From the NCBI GenBank assembly GCA_030429665.1, contig JAUIEZ010000020.1, positions 1 through 51,045 on the forward strand: 51,045 nucleotides of DNA. Direction: 5' to 3'. The notes beneath the pieces are model-generated. The model was not told the DNA's origin and did not search any database. It saw only the letters and a program-made list of their open reading frames with translations. This document shows, one piece after another, positions 8,053-15,469 of this stretch; position 1 is the stretch's first letter, and every line of letters starts with the position of its first letter. A program made the position numbers and the translations under genes. The stretch comes from Gammaproteobacteria bacterium. Lineage in GTDB: Bacteria; Pseudomonadota; Gammaproteobacteria; Arenicellales; CAJQKF01.

Positions 8053-9510
8053 GTGAAGAAGCTCAAGAATATTTCCGACATCCGGCGTTATTTTCATCGT
8101 AACGAAACGCCGATCTATTTTTTCAGCGCCACCAATTTCAACCTGTTGGGCATCAGCGAGTGGGTGCGGCATTTTTACTATGTCAACTACATAGACTGTT
8201 TCGACGGACGTCATCCGAGCGTGTTCATCCCCTCGGAGATGCCGCATCGCGAGTTCGAGGGCATCGAAGACATCAACAACTACCTGCTGCAGCACAAGGA
8301 GGTGGTCGATTTCGTCGAGAAGCGTGGCCGCGGCGGCAAGGCGGTGTTCCTCATGTTCGACGAGGAGACCGAATCGCTTTGCGCCGAGCTGGGACTCGAC
8401 GTGTGGTTTCCGTCGGCGGCGCTGCGCTCCAGCGTCGACAACAAGATCGAGACCGTTCGCATCGGCAACAAGGCCGGCGTTCCGAGTGTGCCCAACGTGC
8501 TGGCCAAGGTGGATAGCTACGAGAGCCTGCGCAACGCGTCGAAGGACCTCGGCGAGCACCTCGTGCTGCAGTCGGCTTTCGGTGATTCGGGCAAGACCAC
8601 GTGGTTCATTTCCGATCAGGCCGACTACGACAAGTACAAGGAAGAGATCGAGAAAGAGGACGAGATCAAGATCATGAAGCGGGTGAACGTGCGCGGCTCG
8701 GCCATCGAGGCGTGCACCACCAAGCGCGGCACCATCGTCGGCCCGCTGATGACCGAGCTGGTCGGCTTTCCCGAGCTGACGCCGTACAAGGGCGGTTGGT
8801 GCGGCAACGAGATTTTCGCCGATGCGTTTCCGCAGGACATCCGCGACAAGGCGCGCGAGTACACTTTCCGGTTCGGCGAGGCCCTGCGAGACGTCGGCTA
8901 CCGCGGCTACTTCGAACTCGACTTCCTGATTGACCAGGACAACGGCGAGCTCTACCTCGGCGAGCTGAATCCGCGGGTGACCGGCGCTTCCACCATGACC
9001 AACAGCGCCGCCTTCGCCCATGCCGACGCGCCGCTGTTCCTGTTCCATCTGCTGGAATTCTCCGACGTCGATTTCGATCTCGACGTGGAGGAGCTCAACG
9101 ATCGCTGGGCGGACGCCGACAATATCGACAGCTGGAGCCAGCTGGTCATCAAGTTCTGCGAGGACAGCGTGGAGTGGGTCAGCGCGGCCCCGGAATCGGG
9201 CATCTGGCGGCTGGAAGAAGACGGCCGCATGGTCTACCGCCGCTTCGACTACCACCGGCGTGGTATTGAATCCGAGCGGGAGGGTTTCTATCTTCGCATC
9301 ATCGGCGAAGGAGACTACTTCTACAAGGGCGCGGACATGGGCATCCTGATTACCCGCGGGCGCCTGATGAACGACGACTTCACGCTGAACGACCGCGCCA
9401 GGCGGTGGATTCGCGACATCCGCCGCGCCTACGCATCCCAGCCGCTCGACCAGGTGAAGCAGGAGAACGTGCCCGTCAGCCTGGCCGCGGGGGCGTTCAA
9501 GATTCTATAG
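8053..9510 (+). CDS. ATP-grasp ligase (biotin carboxylase-like fold)
   Basis: This 485-residue protein has an ATP-grasp core. KAGVPSVPN starts the nucleotide-binding part, LVLQSAFGDSGKTT is the glycine-rich loop, and YFELDFLID (Glu288) with LGELNPRVTG (Glu304, Asn306) gives the E-x-N metal ligands. No biotin carrier domain or biotinyl Lys motif (MKM) is seen here or nearby, so a biotin carboxylase role is unlikely. ATP-grasp enzymes of this kind usually join a carboxylate, via an acyl phosphate, to an amine. GTG start with AGGAGGA at 8041-8047. It lies 32 nt after the decarboxylase gene, whose amine product is an attractive co-substrate. The tail from about residue 330 is acidic and without a known domain. 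Confidence 0.8.
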   Translation: MKKLKNISDIRRYFHRNETPIYFFSATNFNLLGISEWVRHFYYVNYIDCFDGRHPSVFIPSEMPHREFEGIEDINNYLLQHKEVVDFVEKRGRGGKAVFLMFDEETESLCAELGLDVWFPSAALRSSVDNKIETVRIGNKAGVPSVPNVLAKVDSYESLRNASKDLGEHLVLQSAFGDSGKTTWFISDQADYDKYKEEIEKEDEIKIMKRVNVRGSAIEACTTKRGTIVGPLMTELVGFPELTPYKGGWCGNEIFADAFPQDIRDKAREYTFRFGEALRDVGYRGYFELDFLIDQDNGELYLGELNPRVTGASTMTNSAAFAHADAPLFLFHLLEFSDVDFDLDVEELNDRWADADNIDSWSQLVIKFCEDSVEWVSAAPESGIWRLEEDGRMVYRRFDYHRRGIESEREGFYLRIIGEGDYFYKGADMGILITRGRLMNDDFTLNDRARRWIRDIRRAYASQPLDQVKQENVPVSLAAGAFKIL

Positions 9511-9524
9511 GTGGTTCGTATTTC

Positions 9525-10574
9525 ATGACGACGAGGCTCAGGTTCCACTCGGTTCGCGAAGACCGCCCGGGCCACAAGTGGGTGTCATTGTTCGAGCGGC
9601 ACTGGCGCGCCTACGAAAAATGGTTCCTGTGCGAGGGCGACCAGGCGCGACCGTCGTTTCTCGAGACGCGGCGCAAGCTGCGCGAGTACATGCCAGAACT
9701 GATGGGGACGTTCGAACGCCTCGTCGAACTGGCCGGCGGCGGCGACACGGCGGCGCGTTTCCTGGGCCACTACCGGCCGCCGCCGTACATCGCCGGTTGC
9801 TCCCAGGCCGTGTGGCCGGACCCGCGCCGGCCGGTCCTGGTTCGCAACTACGATTACAGTCCGGACCTGTGCGAGGGCACGCTCACCATGACCTGCTGGA
9901 ACGGCCGGCGGGTCATCGCCATGGGCGATTGCCTGTGGGGCGCGCTGGATGGCATGAACGACGCCGGCCTCGCCGTGTCCCTGGCCTTCGGCGGTCGCCG
10001 CGCCGTGGGAGACGGGTTCGGCATGCCGCTGATCCTGCGTTACGTGCTGGAGTTCTGCGAATCAGTGGACGAAGGCGTGCGCGCGCTCGAGCGGATTCCC
10101 TCGCACATGTCCTACAACGTGACGCTGCTCGATGCCGCCGGACGCATTCGCACCGTCTTCATCGCCCCCGATCGCGCGCCGGTCACGCGCTCGCTGCCGG
10201 TGGCGACCAACCACCAGGGTCGCGTGGAGTGGCACAAGCACGCCGAGGCGACCAACTCCCTGGAACGGGAAAGCTTCCTGATCTCGCGGCTGGCCGACAG
10301 CGAGGAAACCGATCACGGGTTCGTGCGCTCGTTCCTGTCCGATCCCCTGTACTCGACCGCCTACCGGCGCGGCTTCGGTACCCTGTATTCGAGCTGGTAC
10401 CGGCCCAAAACCGGCCAGATGGCGTTGTTCTGGCCAGGCGCGACCTGGCGCCAGTCCTTCGCGGATTTTCGCGAATCGACACGGGTAATCCACTACCTGC
10501 AGAGCGACCACGGTTACGCGGAGCCGGGTCCGGACGCGTTGCTGGGCACACCTCGTTCCGCCGATCAGGCATAA
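9525..10574 (+). CDS. C45-type Ntn hydrolase/acyltransferase
   Basis: This 349-residue protein resembles the acyl-CoA:6-aminopenicillanate acyltransferase / C45 peptidase family. YIAGCSQAVW places a candidate nucleophile at Cys92, followed by the Ntn-fold strand VLVRNYDYS. GMNDAGLAVSLAFGG is typical of this and the related acid-ceramidase/NAAA families. Members are made as a proenzyme and cleave themselves before the nucleophilic Cys, so residues 1-91 would become a small subunit. They hydrolyse or transfer amide-linked acyl groups. The ATG at 9525 is 14 nt after the ATP-grasp gene; a longer in-frame start at 9405 would overlap that gene heavily and is rejected. Substrate unknown; an amide made by the upstream ligase is a reasonable guess. 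Confidence 0.8.
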   Translation: MTTRLRFHSVREDRPGHKWVSLFERHWRAYEKWFLCEGDQARPSFLETRRKLREYMPELMGTFERLVELAGGGDTAARFLGHYRPPPYIAGCSQAVWPDPRRPVLVRNYDYSPDLCEGTLTMTCWNGRRVIAMGDCLWGALDGMNDAGLAVSLAFGGRRAVGDGFGMPLILRYVLEFCESVDEGVRALERIPSHMSYNVTLLDAAGRIRTVFIAPDRAPVTRSLPVATNHQGRVEWHKHAEATNSLERESFLISRLADSEETDHGFVRSFLSDPLYSTAYRRGFGTLYSSWYRPKTGQMALFWPGATWRQSFADFRESTRVIHYLQSDHGYAEPGPDALLGTPRSADQA

Positions 10575-10645
10575 TGCCACCGTCGGCGGGCGCTTCGTCC
10601 GTGCGAACCGAGTCACTCCCTACAGAGATTCCGAGGAAACAGACC

Positions 10646-11590
10646 GTGGTCCCGTTCAGTATTGCCGGCGTGCAGATGAGCGTCTCGCTCGCCAACGACA
10701 ACATCGACCTCATGGAGCGTCGAGTTGCGACGATCGTGCACCGGTTTCCCTGGGTCCACATGGTGCTCTTCAGCGAATTGGCGGCCCTCGGGCCCGATCC
10801 CCGGAATGCCCAGCCGATGCCCGGTCCCGCCGAAGAGCGCTTTCGCGACATCGCCAGGCGCCACGGCATCTGGCTGATTCCCGGCTCGATCTTCGAGCTC
10901 CGCGAAGGTCTCGTGTACAACACCGCGCCGGTGATCGATCCGGCCGGCAACGTGGTCGGCCGCTATCGCAAGATGTTTCCGTTTCGACCCTACGAAATCG
11001 GGGTCGAGTCGGGCACCGAGTTTCTCGTGTTCGACGTGCCGGAAGTGGGCCGATTCGGCTTGTCCATCTGCTACGACATGTGGTTTCCCGAGACCACGCG
11101 CACGCTGGTCGCGATGGGCGCCGAAGTGATACTGCATCCGACCATGACCGACACCATCGACCGCGACGTCGAATTGTCCATCGCCCGCGCCATGGCGGTC
11201 ACCAACCAGTGCTACTTCTTCGACATCAACGGCGCTGGCGAGTGGGGCAACGGCCGTTCCATCATCGTGGGACCGTCGGGTTACGTGATCCACGAGGCCG
11301 GTGGCGGCGAGGAGATCATGCCCGTGGAGATCAATCTCTCGCGGGTGCGGCGCGAACGCGAGGTCGGCATGCGCGGGCTCGGCCAGCCGCTCAAGAGCTT
11401 CCGTGACCGTCCCGTGCGATTCGACGTGTACGATCCCGCGACGTTCGACAATACCTATCTCGACAGCCTCGGGCCCGTCGAGAAGCCGGCTCGACCCGTC
11501 AACGACAACGGCGTCGTCGTCGCCGGAACGCCCGGCGTGCAGGGCGAATATCCCGTCGCCGGCCTTGCCGCGTCGTCCACGCGGTCGTAA
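10646..11590 (+). CDS. Nitrilase-superfamily carbon-nitrogen hydrolase
   Basis: This protein of about 314 residues carries the Glu-Lys-Cys triad of the nitrilase superfamily: FSELAALGP (Glu44), GRYRKMFPF (Lys109) and SICYDMWFPE (Cys142). WGNGRSIIVGPSG is the usual later strand. Members hydrolyse amides or N-carbamoyl groups, N-carbamoylputrescine amidase being the polyamine example. GTG at 10646 is preferred because it has GAGGAAA at 10633-10639 and places the first strand (FSIAGVQM) at the N-terminus. An in-frame ATG at 10574 overlaps the previous stop (TAATG) and would add 24 residues of Ser/Pro-rich leader; it cannot be excluded. The C-terminal tail beyond about residue 270 is low-complexity. 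Third amide-handling enzyme of the operon. Confidence 0.82.
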   Translation: MVPFSIAGVQMSVSLANDNIDLMERRVATIVHRFPWVHMVLFSELAALGPDPRNAQPMPGPAEERFRDIARRHGIWLIPGSIFELREGLVYNTAPVIDPAGNVVGRYRKMFPFRPYEIGVESGTEFLVFDVPEVGRFGLSICYDMWFPETTRTLVAMGAEVILHPTMTDTIDRDVELSIARAMAVTNQCYFFDINGAGEWGNGRSIIVGPSGYVIHEAGGGEEIMPVEINLSRVRREREVGMRGLGQPLKSFRDRPVRFDVYDPATFDNTYLDSLGPVEKPARPVNDNGVVVAGTPGVQGEYPVAGLAASSTRS

Positions 11591-11680
11591 TCTACCCGTT
11601 TCCCCGCGCGGTGCCCGCCGCGCCAGCGACGTGCCCGCCGGCGCCCATGCGCCGCGCACGATTCACACCGAGTAATTATC

Positions 11681-13000
11681 ATGAATATCAATACGATGCC
11701 CCATTCCGTCGAATCGAGCAGCCAAACCAATGCCTCGCTGCAGGCGCGCAAGGATGCGGCGTTCGCGCGCGGACTGGGCAACATCGCCGCGGTCTACGTC
11801 GACCGCGCGGTCAACGCCGAGATCTGGGACGTCGAGGGCCGGCGCTACATCGACTTCGGGGCCGGCATCGCGGTGGTCAATACCGGCCACGGCCACCCCA
11901 AGGTCAAGGCCGCGGTGGCCGAGCAGCTCGACCGCTTCCACCACACCTGCCTGATGGTCAGTCCCTACGAGGTGGCGGTGACGCTGGCCGAGCGGCTCAA
12001 TGACCTCGTGCCCATTGCCGAGGCCCGCTCGATCTTCGTGTCCACCGGCGCCGAGGCCGTCGAGAACGCCGTGAAGATCGCCCGCGCCCATACCGGCCGT
12101 CCCGGCGTGATCGCCTTCAGCGGTGGCTTCCACGGCCGGACCAACCTCACCATGGGCCTGACCGGCAAGGTCGCGGGCTACAAGACGGGCTTCGGACCCT
12201 TCCCGGGCGAGATTTACCACGCGCCATTCCCGATTGCCTACCACGGCGTGTCCATGGAGGACTCGCTCAAGGCGCTGCACATGCTGTTCAAGGTCGACAT
12301 CGAGCCGAGCCGGGTAGCCGCGATCGTGATCGAGCCGGTGCAGGGCGAGGGCGGATTCTACCCGGTGCCGGAGGGTTTCATGGCGGCGCTTCGGAAGATC
12401 TGCGACGAGCACGGCATCGTTTTGGTGTGCGACGAGATCCAGACCGGCTTCGCACGAACCGGCCGCATGTTCGCCGTCGAGCACGACGGCGTCGAACCCG
12501 ACATCATCACCATGGCCAAGGGCCTCGCCGGCGGCTTTCCCATCGCCGCGGTCACCGGCAAGGCGGAGATCATGAACGCCGCCGGCCCCGGCGGTCTCGG
12601 CGGCACCTACGCCGGCTCGCCGCTCGGTTGCGCCGCCGCGCTTGCGGTCATCGAGGTGATCGAGGAGGAGAAGCTGGCCGAGCGCGCCGTGAAGATCGGC
12701 GAGACCATCACCGCGACCTTGAAAAAACTCAAGGCGCGCTTTCCCGAGCGCATCGGCGATGTTCGCGCTCGCGGCGCCATGATCGCCGTCGAACTCGTCA
12801 AGAACGGCGATGCCGATGCGCCGGACGCCGAACTCACCAAGGCGATCGTCGCCGAGGGCGCCAGGAACGGGTTGATCCTTCTGTCCTGCGGCATCCGCGG
12901 CAATGTCCTTCGCATCCTGGTGCCGCTGACCATCGAGGAGGAGATCCTCGAAGAAGGGCTCGGCATTTTCGAGAAGGTATTCGAAAAAGCGGCCGCTTGA
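11681..13000 (+). CDS. gabT: 4-aminobutyrate aminotransferase-like (class III PLP)
   Basis: This 439-residue class III aminotransferase shows FVSTGAEAVENAVKIAR, FSGGFHGRTNLTM, VIEPVQGEGGF, CDEIQTGFARTG and the PLP lysine in ITMAKGLAGG (Lys280). The overall pattern is closest to GabT, which converts 4-aminobutyrate and 2-oxoglutarate to succinate semialdehyde and glutamate. Related enzymes accept 5-aminovalerate or putrescine. It follows the nitrilase gene by 90 nt and ends the accessory run. An omega-aminotransferase fits catabolism of a polyamine after the upstream steps, but the oxidase and aldehyde dehydrogenase of the known Puu route are not present. No semialdehyde dehydrogenase (gabD) is adjacent either. 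Confidence 0.88.
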   Translation: MNINTMPHSVESSSQTNASLQARKDAAFARGLGNIAAVYVDRAVNAEIWDVEGRRYIDFGAGIAVVNTGHGHPKVKAAVAEQLDRFHHTCLMVSPYEVAVTLAERLNDLVPIAEARSIFVSTGAEAVENAVKIARAHTGRPGVIAFSGGFHGRTNLTMGLTGKVAGYKTGFGPFPGEIYHAPFPIAYHGVSMEDSLKALHMLFKVDIEPSRVAAIVIEPVQGEGGFYPVPEGFMAALRKICDEHGIVLVCDEIQTGFARTGRMFAVEHDGVEPDIITMAKGLAGGFPIAAVTGKAEIMNAAGPGGLGGTYAGSPLGCAAALAVIEVIEEEKLAERAVKIGETITATLKKLKARFPERIGDVRARGAMIAVELVKNGDADAPDAELTKAIVAEGARNGLILLSCGIRGNVLRILVPLTIEEEILEEGLGIFEKVFEKAAA

Positions 13001-13181
13001 CGACAAGTCGCCGGGCCGAGCGGCACGGTCCGGCCTGCAGCCCGGCGTAACCCGGCCCGTCGGCACGGTGCGGGTCGGATCGACCTGAAGCGTAGTCGTT
13101 TCTCGCCGGAACGATCCTTCCTCTCTGGCCCCATGGCCCGCTGTCGCCATGGTGCCAGTTCTCCCTTCGCATGATTCGGGC

Positions 13182-13210
13182 GTGACAAGCATCGCGCATT
13201 CTTGTAGTGT
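13182..13210 (+). promoter_or_regulatory. Candidate promoter of the LacI-type gene
   Basis: GTGACA (13182-13187) and TAGTGT (13205-13210) are separated by 17 nt, which would put the transcript start near 13217, inside the palindromic operator. The -10 is a modest match. The rest of the 251-bp gap after gabT shows GC-rich partial symmetries but no clear terminator. Confidence 0.4.
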
Positions 13211-13211
13211 A

Positions 13212-13231
13212 AGGTGTAATCGTTTACACCT
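13212..13231. promoter_or_regulatory. LacI-family operator (20-bp near-perfect palindrome)
   Basis: The half-sites AGGTGTAA and TTACACCT are symmetric around a central CG; 18 of 20 positions obey the symmetry. A central CpG with flanking half-sites of this length is the standard LacI/PurR-family operator form. It ends 20 bp before the regulator start codon, so autoregulation and control of the downstream transporter genes are likely. Confidence 0.8.
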
Positions 13232-13251
13232 GCAGATAATCAATAGAATTC

Positions 13252-14259
13252 GTGACAATACGGGAGGTAGCCAAGATCGCCGGCGTTTCCACCGCCACGG
13301 TGTCGCGTGCGGTCAACCGCAGTGGCCCGGTAAGCCCCGAGGCGCGCGAGGCGATCGACCGCGCGATTCAGCAGTGCGGCTTCAGGCCCAACATTATCGG
13401 CCGCCAACTCAAGACCGCCCGCACCCGCACGCTCGGCGTACTCGTGCCCAGCCTGAAGAACCCTATTTTTGCCGATGCGGTCGCCGGTCTCGAAGAGGCC
13501 GCGGGTCGCGAGGGTTACAACGTATTGCTGGCCGCGTCGGGGTATCGCGCCGAAAAGGAACTGTCGGTGGTCGAAGCCTTCCTGGGAAGCCGCGTCGAAG
13601 GCCTGGTGCTCACGGTCGCCGACGACGACCGCAGTCGCGCGCTGCACGCGCTGGATTCCGCGCGGGTCCCGTACGTTCTCATGTTCAATCCGGCCGATCG
13701 CGAGGACGTGTCGACGGTCAGTATCGACAACCGGCGCGCGGCGTACGACCTCGTGTGCTCCCTGGTTCGCGACGGCCACCGGCGCATCGCGATGATCGCC
13801 GGATCGTTGTCGGAGTCCGATCGCTCCGCGCAGCGCTACGCGGGCTATCGGCAGGCAATCGTCGACCACGGTCTTCCGCTCGAGGATATCGTCGAGGTCA
13901 AGTTCGAAAACCCGAATCTGTCTGCGTGTCTTGCCGGTCTCGTTCATCGACGGGACGCGCCCACCGCCTACTTCTGCTCCACCGACATGCTCGCGATCGC
14001 CGTGATTCGCGCGCTCGCCGTGCTCGGGGCGCGGGTGCCTGACATGGTGTCCGTCGCCGGCTTCGACGGCATCGCGATCGGTGAGCACCTGTCGCCGAGC
14101 CTGTCGACGGTCGTGCAACCGGCGGAGGCCATGGGCGACTGGGCGGCGCATCATTTGCTCGCGCGACTGTCGGGGGAGGCGTCGATCACGCGCAAGATTT
14201 TTCCCTACCGGATTCGTCCGGGCGAGTCGGTAGGGCCCGCGTCCGGTCATCGGGCGTAG
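13252..14259 (+). CDS. LacI-family transcriptional regulator
   Basis: This 335-residue protein has an N-terminal LacI helix-turn-helix (TIREVAKIAGVSTATVSRAVN), the hinge helix ending in RQLKTARTRTLGVLVPS, and a periplasmic-binding-protein-like effector domain (DGHRRIAMIAG, PTAYFCSTDMLA, SVAGFDGIAIGEHLSPSLSTV). The GTG at 13252 puts the helix-turn-helix at the usual distance from the N-terminus; no strong Shine-Dalgarno is seen. A palindromic operator lies just upstream, and two ABC importers with a phosphodiesterase lie downstream on the same strand. The effector is therefore probably the imported compound or a breakdown product (inference). LacI regulators usually sense sugars, nucleosides or their phosphates. 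Confidence 0.93.
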   Translation: MTIREVAKIAGVSTATVSRAVNRSGPVSPEAREAIDRAIQQCGFRPNIIGRQLKTARTRTLGVLVPSLKNPIFADAVAGLEEAAGREGYNVLLAASGYRAEKELSVVEAFLGSRVEGLVLTVADDDRSRALHALDSARVPYVLMFNPADREDVSTVSIDNRRAAYDLVCSLVRDGHRRIAMIAGSLSESDRSAQRYAGYRQAIVDHGLPLEDIVEVKFENPNLSACLAGLVHRRDAPTAYFCSTDMLAIAVIRALAVLGARVPDMVSVAGFDGIAIGEHLSPSLSTVVQPAEAMGDWAAHHLLARLSGEASITRKIFPYRIRPGESVGPASGHRA

Positions 14260-14307
14260 AGGGCGAAGCACGGAAGTTTCGGATGCGACGCGCCCGGGGG
14301 CTGTCAT

Positions 14308-14336
14308 CAAGTCTGCACAGTGCTCGGGCAGACTTG
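14308..14336 (+). terminator. 9-bp perfect stem-loop between LacI gene and binding-protein gene
   Basis: CAAGTCTGC (14308-14316) pairs with GCAGACTTG (14328-14336) over an 11-nt loop. The tail GCGAATTTTC is only weakly T-rich. It may be a leaky terminator or an mRNA-stabilising hairpin; an operator role is also possible. Confidence 0.4.
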
Positions 14337-14388
14337 GCGAATTTTCAACCGAAAACCCGAAGCACACACCGTCAGGAGGTGAATTGAT

Positions 14389-15405
14389 ATGAAAATCCAC
14401 AAGCTGAAGTCGGCGATTATCGGTGCCGGCACGTTGCTCATGACGGGCGTCGCCGGTAGTGCCGGTGCGGCCGACGCGATTTGTTACAACTGCCCGCCCC
14501 AGTGGGCCGACTGGGCGTCCCAGCTTGCCGCCATCAAGGAAAACCTGGGGCTCGAGGTCCCTCACGACAACAAGAACTCGGGCCAAACGCTTTCTCAGTT
14601 GCTGGCGGAACGGGACAACCCGGTCGCGGACGTCGCCTACTACGGCGTGTCGTTCGGCATCGCCGCGAAGAACGAGGGCGTCGTCGAGGCGTACAAGCCG
14701 GAGCACTGGGACGACATCCCCGAGGGGCTGAAGGATCCGGACGGATCCTGGTTCACCATTCACTCGGGAGCGCTCGGACTGTTCGTCAATGTCGATGCGC
14801 TCGGAGGCGCTCCGGTCCCGACCTCGTGGAAAGACCTGCTGAAGCCGGAGTACAAGGGGATGGTGGGTTATCTCGATCCATCCAGCGCGTTCGTCGGTTA
14901 TGCCGGCGCGGTCGCCGTCAATCGTGCCATGGGGGGAACGCTGGACGATTTCACGCCAGCCATCGAATACTTCAAGGCGCTGGCGGAGAACGATCCCATC
15001 GTACCCAAGCAGACTTCGTATGCCCGCGTGTTGTCCGGCGAAATCCCGATCCTGTTCGACTACGATTTCAACGCCTATCGCGGCAAGTACAAGGACGGCG
15101 CCAACGTCGAATTCGTCATTCCCGCGGAAGGAACGGTCATCGTTCCCTACGTCATGAGCCTGGTCAAGAACGCGCCGCACCCGGACCAGGGCAAGCAGAT
15201 CCTGGACTTCATCATGTCGGACACGGGCCAGGCGGTGTGGGCGAACGCGTTCCTGCGCCCGGTGCGGGCCAGCGCCATGTCCGAGGAGGCGCAGTCCAAG
15301 TTCCTGCCCGCTTCCGAGTATGAACGCGCCCAACCCGTCGACTACGGGCGGATGGCCGAAGTGCAAAGCGCCTTCGGCGAACGGTATCTCAACGAGGTTC
15401 GATAG
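14389..15405 (+). CDS. Periplasmic ABC substrate-binding protein (Fbp/Phn-like)
   Basis: This 338-residue binding protein has a Sec signal peptide (residues 1-27, cleavage near GAA-DA). It resembles the family that includes iron(III)- and 2-aminoethylphosphonate-binding proteins: SQLLAERDNPVADVAYYG, LFVNVDALGGAPVPTSWKDLL, EGTVIVPYVMSLVKNAPHP, FIMSDTGQAVWANAFLRPV. An excellent Shine-Dalgarno (AGGAGGTGA, 14374-14382) precedes the ATG by 6 nt, as expected for an abundant binding protein. Two cysteines near the mature N-terminus (ICYNCPP) are unusual and may form a disulfide. Substrate not identifiable; the neighbouring phosphodiesterase hints at an organophosphate. Confidence 0.88.
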   Translation: MKIHKLKSAIIGAGTLLMTGVAGSAGAADAICYNCPPQWADWASQLAAIKENLGLEVPHDNKNSGQTLSQLLAERDNPVADVAYYGVSFGIAAKNEGVVEAYKPEHWDDIPEGLKDPDGSWFTIHSGALGLFVNVDALGGAPVPTSWKDLLKPEYKGMVGYLDPSSAFVGYAGAVAVNRAMGGTLDDFTPAIEYFKALAENDPIVPKQTSYARVLSGEIPILFDYDFNAYRGKYKDGANVEFVIPAEGTVIVPYVMSLVKNAPHPDQGKQILDFIMSDTGQAVWANAFLRPVRASAMSEEAQSKFLPASEYERAQPVDYGRMAEVQSAFGERYLNEVR

Positions 15406-15412
15406 GCACCGA

Positions 15413-15441
15413 CCGGGCCGGGTCCGCGGGGCCCGGCCCGG
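15413..15441 (+). terminator. Strong GC stem-loop after the binding-protein gene
   Basis: CCGGGCCGGG (15413-15422) pairs perfectly with CCCGGCCCGG (15432-15441) across a 9-nt loop and is followed by CGTTTTCC. Such hairpins after the binding-protein gene commonly attenuate or stabilise the transcript, so that the binding protein is made in excess over the permeases. Confidence 0.7.
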
Positions 15442-15469
15442 CGTTTTCCACGAGCGCGCCCGATAGTCG

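Noticed and set aside
8053..9510. Label as acetyl-CoA or pyruvate carboxylase subunit
   Set aside because: No biotin carrier or carboxyltransferase is nearby; only the ATP-grasp core is shared.
9578..11590. A 670-codon plus-strand frame that would fuse a long leader to the nitrilase
   Set aside because: The first 332 codons are the wrong frame of the C45 gene (Arg/Gly-rich translation). The nitrilase has its own start at 10646 or 10574.
11663..13258. A 531-codon minus-strand open frame over gabT
   Set aside because: Antisense shadow of an intact class III aminotransferase; no recognisable domain and no suitable start signal.
13240..15366. A 708-codon open frame on the minus strand across the LacI and binding-protein genes
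   Set aside because: Its translation is His/Asp/Arg-rich without family features, and it is antisense to two clearly recognisable proteins; GC-rich codon bias creates such shadows.
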